Assembly: GCA_963839165.1 (NCBI GenBank)
Contig: CAWIUG010000005.1
Location: 1,574,845 to 1,638,844, forward strand
Source of the DNA: DATFVA01 sp963839165
GTDB taxonomy: Bacteria; Bacteroidota; Ignavibacteria; Ignavibacteriales; Ignavibacteriaceae
Direction: 5' to 3'
Length of the DNA: 64,000 nt
Position 1 is the first letter of the stretch. Each line of letters starts with the position of its first letter. Of the stretch, positions 53,767 through 62,351 are shown in pieces. Made by a program: the position numbers and the translations under genes. The notes below the pieces were generated by a model. That model searched no databases. It saw nothing but the letters and a program-made list of their open reading frames with translations, and had not been told where the DNA came from.

Positions 53767-55305
53767 ATGTACCATTATAATCGTTCAATATATATACTAA
53801 TAGTTCTTTTTATTTCCGGGTGCCACATAACGAATAACATACAAACAAAAGATGAGTTCGATAATGCTTCGGAAGGCAGCATTTCCATACTGACAAAAGA
53901 TACCACAAAGTATTTTTTAGAGCAGCCCACCCTGATCGACTCCATAATCAGGGGTACAGGGCGAATGGAAAAGAATAACATATCAAATGATTTTAATGGT
54001 GAGATCAGGCTCTCCGATGTGCTGTACATACAGTCGGAAAATACAAGTTTCTGGGGAACAGTCGCCGCCGCAAGCGCAATAGGGTTCCTGGGGTTAACCG
54101 CAAGGGCCATACTTGATGACGAGAGCGAGGGCGTAAACGCAAAAGTTAATTATCCATATCACGCTCCTGGTCCCTCATGTCCTTTCATCTACAGTAAAAC
54201 AGGTTCGGAATATACGCTTGAGGGAGAGGCTATCCCGTTTTCCCTCTGCAAAAAACTTGAAACAGAGACGACTAATTCTCTCTCACACTTAACTTCCGGC
54301 AATAATGAAATCAACCTGAGGATTTCCAATGAAAGACCTGAGACTCACTACATAAATTCAGTCAGACTATTAAAATACAATTATGAAACAGGCTATAAAC
54401 TGCTGGCAGATGAAAATAACGTCGTCTGGCCGGAGGCAAATGAAATAGCGCCGTTACGTGCAGAGGATATCAATAAGCGTAACATCCTGCCTGAGATTGC
54501 TGAATCAGATAGTCATTACTGGGAATCAGATCTATCAACAGCCTTACCTGCGCAGGACTTCACGGACAAACTGATCATCACCTTCCCGAAAGAAAAAACG
54601 GGGAGTTCGGCAGCACTTATTATTCAGGCAATTAACACAGGGATAAGCAATGTCATTTTCCGTAAGATGTATGACTTACTGGGAGACGAGATCCTGGATT
54701 TTATGAACGAAGCTGAAAATAATCCTGAAGTACTCTCAACACTACAAAAATGGTTTAAGGAAGTATCATTAAACGCATACCTGTGGAATGGAAATGAATG
54801 GATATATGAAGGTAAAATTTATGCCGAAGCAACCTGTGTTCCGTTCGAACGAATCGTAAGGCTCGATCTGAAAGACATACAAACAGATAACCTTACCATA
54901 AAACTTGAGTTTATGACAGACGTATGGAAAATCGACAAGGCGGCGATCAGCTTTACCGATGCCGGGCCTCTGCAGCCTGTGGAAATTCCGTTAGTATCGG
55001 CGGATTTTTCAGGGAGAGAAATAAACAATAAAATATCAGCAGCGGACGGCAAGTACCAGGTTCTAATGCCGGGAGACAAGATAGAATTGAATTATTACGA
55101 CAATGAACCGGGAGAGGAATCACGTTACTTTCTGAACGTCACCGGCTACCTATACGAATGGTACGTGAAAGATCCGGGTGCGGATCCCGGCTTCCTTGCT
55201 GTCATACCCGAGGGTATCTCCCGTTTAGAACTATTCCGGACCCTCATCAGCAACAAAAATTTACTCCTTCCCCCGGTTTACGCCGAGTGGGAGAAAGTGA
55301 GGTAG
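53767..55305 (+). CDS. Large lipoprotein of unknown function
   Basis: 512 residues. A lipoprotein signal ends F-I-S-G-C (Cys19). A hydrophobic stretch at about 98-115 (W-G-T-V-A-A-A-S-A-I-G-F-L-G-L) could be a membrane span or buried helix. Next comes C-P-F-I-Y-S-K-T-G-S-E-Y-T-L-E-G-E-A (about 138-155), then E-I-N-L-R-I-S-N-E-R-P-E-T-H-Y. This order resembles a widespread unnamed bacterial domain that begins C-P-x-[VI]-Y-S and continues with an N-E-x-x-E-T-x-Y block; I am only moderately sure of that. It probably acts at the outer membrane with the barrel encoded just upstream. Confidence 0.65.
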   Translation: MYHYNRSIYILIVLFISGCHITNNIQTKDEFDNASEGSISILTKDTTKYFLEQPTLIDSIIRGTGRMEKNNISNDFNGEIRLSDVLYIQSENTSFWGTVAAASAIGFLGLTARAILDDESEGVNAKVNYPYHAPGPSCPFIYSKTGSEYTLEGEAIPFSLCKKLETETTNSLSHLTSGNNEINLRISNERPETHYINSVRLLKYNYETGYKLLADENNVVWPEANEIAPLRAEDINKRNILPEIAESDSHYWESDLSTALPAQDFTDKLIITFPKEKTGSSAALIIQAINTGISNVIFRKMYDLLGDEILDFMNEAENNPEVLSTLQKWFKEVSLNAYLWNGNEWIYEGKIYAEATCVPFERIVRLDLKDIQTDNLTIKLEFMTDVWKIDKAAISFTDAGPLQPVEIPLVSADFSGREINNKISAADGKYQVLMPGDKIELNYYDNEPGEESRYFLNVTGYLYEWYVKDPGADPGFLAVIPEGISRLELFRTLISNKNLLLPPVYAEWEKVR

Positions 55306-55355
55306 AAGATTAAGCGACCGTTCTGAATAAGGCGGAATACAGCAGGTGAAGATCC

Positions 55356-56303
55356 TCATCTCATCAGGATCATTTTCTTCACCATAGTATTCTCACCTGC
55401 TTCAATCCTGTAATAATACACACCGCTCGACATTCCGGCGGCATCAAACGTAACCCGATGACTTCCGGCTTTTACCATGCCATTCACCAGGCTTACAACC
55501 TCCTCGCCAAGCGGGTTATATACCTTTAACGTTACGAACACATCATCCGTGATGCTGTATTCTATCTGTGTAACGGGATTAAAAGGATTCGGGTAATTCT
55601 GTTCAAGAGAAAATTTCTCCGGATTAGAAACACTAACCTGCAGAGCATCGGAATATTTGAATGAGCCATCAAAATCAACCTGCTTTAACCTGTATCCATA
55701 TTGTCCCGATGAAACTTCCCTGTCAACAAACGAATAACTATTTTCTTCCGCGGCTGTTCCCTGTCCTTCAACAAAACCAATCTTCACCCATCCCGCATTT
55801 CCATTTTGTCCTTCGTCCGTTCCGGACTTCCGTTCAACATCAAACCCGCTATTATTTTTCTCAGTCACCGTCTTCCATTTAAGAAAAACACTGCCGTTAT
55901 CAGCAGAAGCCTCAAATGAAGTTAACTCAACAGGAACCGGGCTCTCAGTCGTCAGTATTGTCCCGAGAGACCCTACAGCCCAGCCTTTAGTAGCATTAGC
56001 GAAGAACACCTGCGAAACCGCATTAAAAGACGGGATATCCTGCTCCACCCAGTTATCTCCCCCGTCCGTCGTACGGTAGATAAGCGCCAGGTTTGTCCCG
56101 CTGCTGATATCACCGCCCACCGCCCATCCATTAAGCTCATCCGTAAAGAAGAGCCCCGATAAGTCCTGATCCGTTCCAAGAGACGTTTCGATCCAGCTGC
56201 TTCCGCTGTCGGTTGTTTTGAATACAGAAGTATAATGCGGAACCCCGACATAAAACCCGGTTACATATCCGGTAGTACCATTAGTAAAAACAATATCCTC
56301 CAT
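55356..56303 (-). CDS. YCF48-like T9SS-secreted protein, C-terminal part of a frameshifted gene
   Basis: This frame encodes further YCF48/BNR-like repeats (V-F-K-T-T-D-S-G-S-S-W, Y-R-T-T-D-G-G-D-N-W, A-N-A-T-K-G-W-A-V-G). A domain starting V-P-V-E-L-T-S-F-E-A-S-A-D follows, common in T9SS cargo. Last is the sorting domain (Q-N-Y-P-N-P-F-N-P to K-M-I-L-M-R). The ATG at 56303 is internal. The true start is in the upstream fragment at 56922, and the frames join at about 56315-56330. Deleting one T from the TTTT run there gives an uninterrupted ~520-residue protein. Confidence 0.8.
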   Translation of the reverse strand: MEDIVFTNGTTGYVTGFYVGVPHYTSVFKTTDSGSSWIETSLGTDQDLSGLFFTDELNGWAVGGDISSGTNLALIYRTTDGGDNWVEQDIPSFNAVSQVFFANATKGWAVGSLGTILTTESPVPVELTSFEASADNGSVFLKWKTVTEKNNSGFDVERKSGTDEGQNGNAGWVKIGFVEGQGTAAEENSYSFVDREVSSGQYGYRLKQVDFDGSFKYSDALQVSVSNPEKFSLEQNYPNPFNPVTQIEYSITDDVFVTLKVYNPLGEEVVSLVNGMVKAGSHRVTFDAAGMSSGVYYYRIEAGENTMVKKMILMR

Positions 56304-56922
56304 GACTAAAGCCCGGAAAACTCCGCTGCAGAAACCAATTGCTCCCCCCGTCGGTTGTCTTCATAACCGCCGTTCCTCCCGCGGCATAACCCGTATTGGC
56401 ATCCGGGAAATAAACACTCTTCAGTTCCGTTTCAAAGGTAACATAATACTGCACATTCCAGTTAATCCCGCCATCGGTTGTATTATATATTGCTCTGGCA
56501 TAAGAACCCGAAAGGAAATCGAAGAAGCCGCCGGCCGCCCAGCCATTATTCCCGTCAACAAAAAACAATTTGAAGATATCCTGATAGTCGAGATTACCCT
56601 GGTACACCCAGGTCTCACCCCCGTTGGTTGTGTGGATTACGTCCCCGCCAAGTCCCGATGCCCAGCCATTCTGGAGATCAGTAAAGAAGATACAGTTCAG
56701 ACTGGAAACAGGAGTATTCTGCAAGCCCCATGTCTCACCGCCGTTAGTAGTATGAAGAATTATCTGACCCCACCCGGCAATCCAGCCATTACTTTCATCA
56801 GCAAAATAAACGCCGTCGAGCGAAGCCGTCGTTCCCGAATTCTGCGAAACCCAGCTAACCTGCGGATAACCCAGACCGGAAAGAATCAACATAAACATTA
56901 CAGAAAAGTATACTTTTCTCAT
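56281..56922 (-). CDS. YCF48-like T9SS-secreted protein, N-terminal part of the same frameshifted gene
   Basis: 213 residues. A signal peptide (about 1-20) is followed by four beta-propeller-type repeats with the pattern F-x-[DN]-x-x-x-G-W-x-x-G and T-T-[ND]-G-G-x-x-W, as in YCF48/HCF136-like proteins. The frame ends with an out-of-phase tail after N-W-F-L-Q-R-S. The rest of the protein, including its T9SS sorting domain, lies in the next frame (55356-56303). If real, the break would leave a secreted protein without its surface-attachment signal. Confidence 0.8.
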   Translation of the reverse strand: MRKVYFSVMFMLILSGLGYPQVSWVSQNSGTTASLDGVYFADESNGWIAGWGQIILHTTNGGETWGLQNTPVSSLNCIFFTDLQNGWASGLGGDVIHTTNGGETWVYQGNLDYQDIFKLFFVDGNNGWAAGGFFDFLSGSYARAIYNTTDGGINWNVQYYVTFETELKSVYFPDANTGYAAGGTAVMKTTDGGSNWFLQRSFPGFSHGGYCFY

Positions 56923-57268
56923 TTATCCTCCCTGCATAATTTCAGGGAATATAATTAAGGCACGAAACAAATGAGCAATGAAACATCACAAACCGCAAAA
57001 AGTGAATTTCGATAAAAAACTAACTAATAAGACATAAATGACCCCAAAACCTTCTTGTGCATTTACAGCACAAGAATTGAGCATTTTATCATTTCCACAC
57101 AAGACTCCTTAACACACGAAACATTAACTGAAAGCAGGCAGCTACACCCTCAAGTAATGAAAGGAATGATCTGAAAATATCCGGACCGCTAAAACGATTT
57201 TAATTAAATAAAACTATTCCTATATTTGCAATCCGATTATTCGACTAACGAATGACGAATAACCGAAT
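56923..57268. other. Intergenic region before tRNA-Ser
   Basis: No gene is seen in ~345 bp. It contains a perfect inverted repeat, TTCTTGTGC (57052-57060) / GCACAAGAA (57068-57076), with a 7-nt loop and no T-tract. TATATTTG at 57221-57228 matches the TAnnTTTG promoter element and lies 41 bp before the tRNA, a likely tRNA promoter. The start of the leftward YCF48-like gene is at its left edge. Confidence 0.5.
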
Positions 57269-57355
57269 GGAGAGATGGCAGAGTGGTTGAATGCGGCGGT
57301 CTTGAAAACCGTTAAGGATGCAAGTCCTTCCGGGGTTCGAATCCCTGTCTCTCCG
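57269..57355 (+). tRNA. tRNA-Ser (anticodon UGA)
   Basis: An 87-nt cloverleaf can be drawn. The acceptor stem is GGAGAGA / TCTCTCC with discriminator G. The anticodon stem-loop is GCGGT-CTTGAAA-ACCGT, with anticodon TGA. A long variable arm (AGGATGCAAGTCCT) is typical of tRNA-Ser. The T-loop is GGTTCGAATCC. The 3' CCA is not encoded in the DNA. The class II shape and anticodon together make serine secure. Confidence 0.97.
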
Positions 57356-57682
57356 CGACACACTTAATATCCAGGTTTGATTGAGTCTGGATATTTTATT
57401 TATTATGAAATTGATAAGGGAGAAATTGAGAGATATTGTTTTACACTCAATGCATTAGCATCTGATTTTTTGCTGCGCTTTATGGAAAAGGCACTTCAAT
57501 GATATGAAAAAATGTCATTTTATTTTCTATGATATAACTTCCCAGTCTACGGCGGTATTTCTCTTGTAATTAAAATTTTTTAATCGGTTATGTTGCTTGT
57601 TATTCATAAATATACTTAAATTCAAATGTTGTTATTCCTCTTCAGCTAATTACCGTTTGTTTAATCATTTATCAGGGGATAT
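57356..57682. other. Intergenic region between tRNA-Ser and the hybrid regulator
   Basis: About 327 bp with the tRNA terminator at its left end and otherwise AT-rich sequence without a believable gene. An AGGGGAT ribosome binding site lies just before the start at 57683. No integrase, direct repeat of the tRNA end, or other sign of an integrated element is seen. Confidence 0.5.
57366..57402 (+). terminator. Intrinsic terminator after tRNA-Ser
   Basis: AATATCCAG (57366-57374) pairs perfectly with CTGGATATT (57387-57395) with a 12-nt loop. A T-rich tail follows (TTATTTATT). It lies 11 bp past the tRNA 3' end. Confidence 0.75.
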
Positions 57683-59713
57683 ATGAGACAGCGGGAAAAT
57701 ACGTTCATTGAGGGTGATCTTTTTACTCACTCAAATACAGCATCCTCATACAACATCATCCGTAACTTCATTACCGGAGTGATCTTCTTTTTCTTATCAC
57801 AAAATATTTTTCCGCAGTTTACCACACCAGTCTTTGAGTATCTATCGAGTGAAGACGGGCTGCCGGAAAACAGTGTAACATGTATTCTTCAGGATCATCT
57901 CGGTTACTTGTGGCTGGGAACCCAAAACGGCCTGGTAAAATATGATGGTTATTCGATGAAAGTTTATTCCCCTGAAAAGAATGACAGTACCAGTATCAGT
58001 GATGGAGAAATTGTAACAATTTTTGAGGATAAAAATAATACGCTATGGATAGGCACTACAAATGGTTTAAATAAGTTTAATAGAAAATATGAGACTTTTA
58101 ACTGTTACAAAAATAACCCAAAAGATCAAAAAAGTATTAACAGCAGCAGTATCAAGTGCCTTTATGAAGATTCGGCCGGCAAATTCTGGGTAGGTACCCA
58201 GGAAGGATTAAATTTATTTGATCGGGAAAATCAAGGTTTTACTCAATATTTTTTCAGAGATTCCGATACAATTTTATATAGCTCATCAATTTTAACCAGC
58301 TACAATCTGGGTGTAAATGCTGTAATTGAAGAACCTGGTACAGGAAATCTTTTACTCGGGACGGATGCTGCGGGGTTATGGACATTTAACACTTCAGGAA
58401 AGACCTTATCTAAATATATCTTTAATAAACCGGATAAAACAGAAGAAAAAACGGGTCGGATTCAATCATTTTTTAAGTCGAGAGACGGGAAAATATGGAT
58501 GGCTTCATGGCATACATTAACAAGTCTCGATTTACGGAACAAAGAATTCAAATGTTATATGGATTTCCCTATATCAATTAAGGAATTACATTCTGGTTCG
58601 ACTACTGCAATGGGTGCGGTAATTGAAGATCGTACCGGTTTGATATGGAGCGGCTTCAATTCACCTGATAAAGGAATATTTTGTTTAAATCCGGAGACCG
58701 GGGACTACAGGCAATATAAACTATTTCCTGAGAAGCCGGAGAAAAGCAATTACAACAATGTATATTCATTATATGAGGACAATTCAGGGATAATCTGGAT
58801 AGGCACATGGTTATCAGGGCTTGAGAAATGGGATAAAAGAAAATTCAAATTCAATTTGTTAATGAGCGAAACTCAGAATCACAAAAAAGATTCTTCTTTG
58901 TGGCTGTATACTCTGTTTTATGACCATAACGGATATTTATGGTTTTTTTCTGAAAATGCCTTGAATAAATACGACTTAAGCACCGGAAAATATTATCACT
59001 ACTTTAAAGATAACGAATTCATTCCGGCAAATGCATATCAAATTATTCTGACTTCAAGAGGAGACATGTGGATTGCAGGGCTTTTGAATGGACTTATCAA
59101 ATTCAATCCTGCAAATGGATCTTATAAGGTCTATTTGAATAATACAAATGATTCTTTAAATCTATCCGACAAAAAAGTTATAACTCTTTTTGAGGATCAT
59201 CTCGGGTTTATATGGATCGGGACACAAATTTCCGGTCTTTACAGGTATGATCCGGAAAGAAATGAACTATCTCTGATGAGCAAAAATCGCGTTAATTTAA
59301 TATTTGAAGATAGCTTTGGCACTCTCTGGATAGGAACAAATCTAAATGGTCTCAAGAAGTTTAATCGATCCTCTGAAAAGTTAACATATTGCGGCTTAAA
59401 CACAATAATGGGCATTTTTGAAGACAGAAATAAAAATTTCTGGGTAGGTGACTATTTTTCAGGACTGAATCTTTTTGATCGTGATAATAATCAGGTTAAA
59501 GCAAGTTACAGTCAAAAAGATGGTCTGGCACATAACGCAATCCAGGGAATAATGGAGGATGACCATAATAATCTCTGGATAAGTACTGAGCTGGGACTCT
59601 CAAAATTTTCAATTGAAAACAGGGACTTTAAAAATTATACAAGAGAAGACGGGCTTCCGGATAATCGTTTCAAATTCAATAGCTGCTGTAAGGATGCAGA
59701 TGGAAACATGTAA
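57683..59713 (+). CDS. Hybrid two-component regulator, N-terminal sensor part (split by an in-frame TAA)
   Basis: 676 residues. A hydrophobic N-terminal segment (about 30-47) acts as signal or anchor. It is followed by a long series of Reg_prop/beta-propeller repeats of the form L-[WI]-x-G-T-x-x-G-L-x-[KR]-[FY]-[DN]. The frame stops at TAA 59711-59713 in the motif D-A-D-G-N-M-[stop]-F-I-N-G, where sensors of this type usually have Tyr. The same frame then continues without further stops to 61897. Full length would be 1404 residues, typical of these regulators. Without the second half this part cannot signal. TAA excludes selenocysteine or pyrrolysine insertion. Confidence 0.85.
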   Translation: MRQRENTFIEGDLFTHSNTASSYNIIRNFITGVIFFFLSQNIFPQFTTPVFEYLSSEDGLPENSVTCILQDHLGYLWLGTQNGLVKYDGYSMKVYSPEKNDSTSISDGEIVTIFEDKNNTLWIGTTNGLNKFNRKYETFNCYKNNPKDQKSINSSSIKCLYEDSAGKFWVGTQEGLNLFDRENQGFTQYFFRDSDTILYSSSILTSYNLGVNAVIEEPGTGNLLLGTDAAGLWTFNTSGKTLSKYIFNKPDKTEEKTGRIQSFFKSRDGKIWMASWHTLTSLDLRNKEFKCYMDFPISIKELHSGSTTAMGAVIEDRTGLIWSGFNSPDKGIFCLNPETGDYRQYKLFPEKPEKSNYNNVYSLYEDNSGIIWIGTWLSGLEKWDKRKFKFNLLMSETQNHKKDSSLWLYTLFYDHNGYLWFFSENALNKYDLSTGKYYHYFKDNEFIPANAYQIILTSRGDMWIAGLLNGLIKFNPANGSYKVYLNNTNDSLNLSDKKVITLFEDHLGFIWIGTQISGLYRYDPERNELSLMSKNRVNLIFEDSFGTLWIGTNLNGLKKFNRSSEKLTYCGLNTIMGIFEDRNKNFWVGDYFSGLNLFDRDNNQVKASYSQKDGLAHNAIQGIMEDDHNNLWISTELGLSKFSIENRDFKNYTREDGLPDNRFKFNSCCKDADGNM

Positions 59714-61897
59714 TTTATTAATGGGAGAGAACTTATTTATTTTAATCCTGACAGTATCAGAGACGATCCTATTCCTCCTAAAGTTGTTATAGGAAATATC
59801 TCCCTTTTCAACAGAAGTGGTGAAAATTTAAACTATGAAGGATTCATTTCAGATATTAAAGAAATTACTGTTCCGTATAATCAAAATGACCTCAGATTCG
59901 ATTATGTCGGATTACATTTCAGTGCGTCCGAAAAAAATCATTACAAATATATTTTGGAAAATTTTGATAAGGATTGGGTAAATGCAGGCACACAGAGAAA
60001 TGCAACCTACACTAATCTTGATCCGGGTAAGTATATTTTCAGAGTAAAAGCCGCAAATAAAGATGGTACCTGGAGTAAAACTGCAGCTTCAATTACATTA
60101 ATCATTACTCCTCCCTGGTGGAAAACTATTTACGCATACATTCTTTATACTCTAATTATTATTAGTATAATTTATCTGACCATTAAGCTGCAGCTTAGGA
60201 GAACAAGAAAAAAGCACGAATACGAGATGAGCAGGTTTGAGGCAGAAAAGCTGCACGAAGTTGACGAATTAAAAACAAGGTTCTTCACAAACATTTCTCA
60301 CGAATTCAGAACTCCTCTCACTCTTATACTTGGCCCTGTGCAACAGATGATTAAAAAAGTGAATAGCAGTAAAATGAAAGATGATTTAACAGTTGTTTAC
60401 AGGAATGCAGACAAACTGCTCGGACTTGTCAACCAGCTGCTTGATATAGCTAAATTTGAATCAGGGAGCATGAAACTTGTGACTATTCCTCTGAATATTG
60501 TTCCCGTAGTAAAGTCGCTGGTAATGCAGTTTTCCTCTTATGCAGAAAGGAAAAGAATCGATTTAAATTTAATCGCCGCAGAAGAAGAAATAATTGTGTA
60601 TGCCGATCAGGAAAAAATTGAGAAAATTATAACTAACGTACTTTCTAATGCTTTTAAGTTTACTCCTGAAGATGGACAAATTGAGGTTTTGATAAATCGT
60701 TCTGAGATCCCGGAACCTGCCCTGCCGGCAGGCAGGCAAGCCGGAAATGACAGCAACAAATTTGTTGAGATTTCAATCAGGGACACGGGTATCGGAATTC
60801 CAAAAGAAAAAATCCCGAAAATATTCGATCGCTTCTACCAGGTTAACGGAGGCCACAAAAGAGAACAGGAAGGAACGGGAATAGGATTATCACTAACTAA
60901 AGAATTGATAGAGCTTCACAAAGGGAAAATCACAATTGAGAGTATGGAAGGAAAAGGGACCGCAGTAACGATAAGTATTCCTTTGGGGAAAGAGCACTTA
61001 AAACCTGAGGAAATTTGTGAAGAAAAAATGGATAAAAATAAATATGAAAAAGAACAGTTAACTATTGAATACGGTGATAATGGTAAGGAAATAATAAAAA
61101 ATGACATTGGTGATATACTGTTTGACGCAGAATCTTTACCGGTTGTACTGATAGTAGAAGATAATCCGGATGTTAGAAGGTACATATCAGGTTGCCTGGA
61201 GGAGGATTATAAAATACAGGAGGCAGCAGACGGAGAAGATGGGCTGGAACAGGCTTTGCATCACATCCCGGATCTGATAATAAGCGATGTAATGATGCCG
61301 AAAATGGATGGATTTGAGTTATGTAATAAATTAAAGACAGATGAGAGAACGAGCCATATACCGATAATACTGCTGACAGCAAAAGCTACGGGTAAAGATA
61401 AGGCAGAGGGATATGAGACAGGAGCAGACGATTACATAATGAAGCCTTTTGATAGCAATTTATTAGGTGTTAGAATTAAGAATTTGATTGAGCAGCGGAA
61501 AAGAGTCCAGAAGCATTTCAAAACACAAGGACTGATTGACCTGGAAAAAATAGAAATCACCTCAATCGATAAGAAATTTCTGCAGAAAGTAGTTGACATA
61601 ATAACGGAAAATATTTCTAATTCTACCTTTAATGTTCAATTACTTGCAGAAAAAACAGCAATGAGCTATCAGTATTTACACAAGAAAATTGTCGCGTTAA
61701 CCGGTGGGCCGCCTGTAGAGCTTATCAGAAAAATAAGACTAAAAAGGGCCGTTGAACTTATCGAAAATAAATTCGGCAACATTTCTGAAATAGCTTTGGA
61801 GACAGGATTCAATAATCCCGCATATTTTTCAAAGTGTTTCAAAAACCAATACGGACTTTCCCCCTCAGAATACATTCATAAACATCTCACCGGGTAA
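59714..61897 (+). CDS. Hybrid two-component regulator, Y_Y_Y-kinase-receiver-AraC part (downstream of the in-frame TAA)
   Basis: The same frame continues from 59714; the first ATG is at 59954. In order (numbered for the full protein): Y_Y_Y domain to about 805, span at 812-838, HisKA with F-F-T-N-I-S-H-E-F-R (His873), HATPase with D-T-G-I-G-I-P and G-T-G-I-G-L-S. Then comes a receiver with phospho-accepting Asp1202 (I-I-S-D-V-M-M-P), and an AraC HTH ending at 1404. Between the HATPase N and G1 boxes is L-P-A-G-R-Q-A-G, encoded by a GC-rich palindromic insertion at 60718-60742. The usual targets of such regulators are nearby or elsewhere; none is evident. Confidence 0.88.
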   Translation, partial: FINGRELIYFNPDSIRDDPIPPKVVIGNISLFNRSGENLNYEGFISDIKEITVPYNQNDLRFDYVGLHFSASEKNHYKYILENFDKDWVNAGTQRNATYTNLDPGKYIFRVKAANKDGTWSKTAASITLIITPPWWKTIYAYILYTLIIISIIYLTIKLQLRRTRKKHEYEMSRFEAEKLHEVDELKTRFFTNISHEFRTPLTLILGPVQQMIKKVNSSKMKDDLTVVYRNADKLLGLVNQLLDIAKFESGSMKLVTIPLNIVPVVKSLVMQFSSYAERKRIDLNLIAAEEEIIVYADQEKIEKIITNVLSNAFKFTPEDGQIEVLINRSEIPEPALPAGRQAGNDSNKFVEISIRDTGIGIPKEKIPKIFDRFYQVNGGHKREQEGTGIGLSLTKELIELHKGKITIESMEGKGTAVTISIPLGKEHLKPEEICEEKMDKNKYEKEQLTIEYGDNGKEIIKNDIGDILFDAESLPVVLIVEDNPDVRRYISGCLEEDYKIQEAADGEDGLEQALHHIPDLIISDVMMPKMDGFELCNKLKTDERTSHIPIILLTAKATGKDKAEGYETGADDYIMKPFDSNLLGVRIKNLIEQRKRVQKHFKTQGLIDLEKIEITSIDKKFLQKVVDIITENISNSTFNVQLLAEKTAMSYQYLHKKIVALTGGPPVELIRKIRLKRAVELIENKFGNISEIALETGFNNPAYFSKCFKNQYGLSPSEYIHKHLTG
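60714..60745. repeat. Palindromic repeat inserted within the kinase coding sequence
   Basis: CCTGCCGGCAGG (60721-60732), flanked by further CCTGC and GGCAGGC units, is a GC-rich palindrome in an AT-rich gene. It encodes P-A-L-P-A-G-R-Q-A-G in frame, in a variable loop of the HATPase domain. The same peptide is produced by dispersed repeats in other Bacteroidota-related genomes (from memory), so this looks like an in-frame repeat insertion. Confidence 0.65.
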
Positions 61898-62021
61898 AAT
61901 TATCCTGTTTTCTGCCGCCTTATAGAAAAGTATAAGATTTATAGAGATATATGGTAGAAAAACCCTCCTGAAAATACTATCTATCAATAGTGGAAATCGC
62001 AATCGAAAGAAAAAGATCTTT

Positions 62022-62303
62022 ATGAATGAGTTTATACCGACGGAATTTTATCTCGGTCAGAATTACCCGAATCCATTCCGGGAGAAAACAACGATAAAAT
62101 ACTGCATAGCATATAAAACCAGAGTGCAATTAACGGTCTTTGATAAAGAAGGAAATCAGATAGAAAAGATGGTTGATGAGGTAAAGGAAGCCGGAACTTA
62201 TAAAGTTGAATTTTATGCCGGCCCGCTGCCTTATGGAATTTATTATACCTGTATGAATGCAGGAAAGTTTTCAGAAAAAAAACTAATGGAGATACTGAGA
62301 TAA
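62022..62303 (+). CDS. Small protein consisting only of a T9SS sorting-like domain
   Basis: 93 residues. F-I-P-T-E-F-Y-L-G-Q-N-Y-P-N-P-F at about 4-19 and the C-terminal G-I-Y-Y-T-C-M-N-A-G-K-F-S-E-K-K-L-M-E-I-L-R cover the whole type A sorting domain, including a Y-x-V-x-F strand. There is no signal peptide, no passenger, and a normal ATG. So it either stays in the cytosol or is a fragment of a lost cargo protein. It lies 124 bp after the hybrid regulator and 48 bp before a T9SS cargo gene, on the same strand. It is too well preserved along its length to be an obvious relic. Confidence 0.75.
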   Translation: MNEFIPTEFYLGQNYPNPFREKTTIKYCIAYKTRVQLTVFDKEGNQIEKMVDEVKEAGTYKVEFYAGPLPYGIYYTCMNAGKFSEKKLMEILR

Positions 62304-62351
62304 ATCAATTCTTGAATTGAACTTTCTAAAAAATTTAAAATGGAGGTCCTG

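Noticed and set aside
56302..56958. 218-codon + strand ORF opposite the YCF48-like gene
   Set aside because: It is the antisense shadow of a repetitive beta-propeller gene; the minus strand has a signal peptide and clear repeats.
57269..57682. Integrated mobile element at tRNA-Ser
   Set aside because: No integrase, no repeat of the tRNA 3' end and no phage genes nearby; the tRNA is followed by its own terminator.
59711..59713. Recoded stop (selenocysteine or pyrrolysine) in the hybrid regulator
   Set aside because: The codon is TAA, not TGA or TAG, and the aligned residue is expected to be Tyr.
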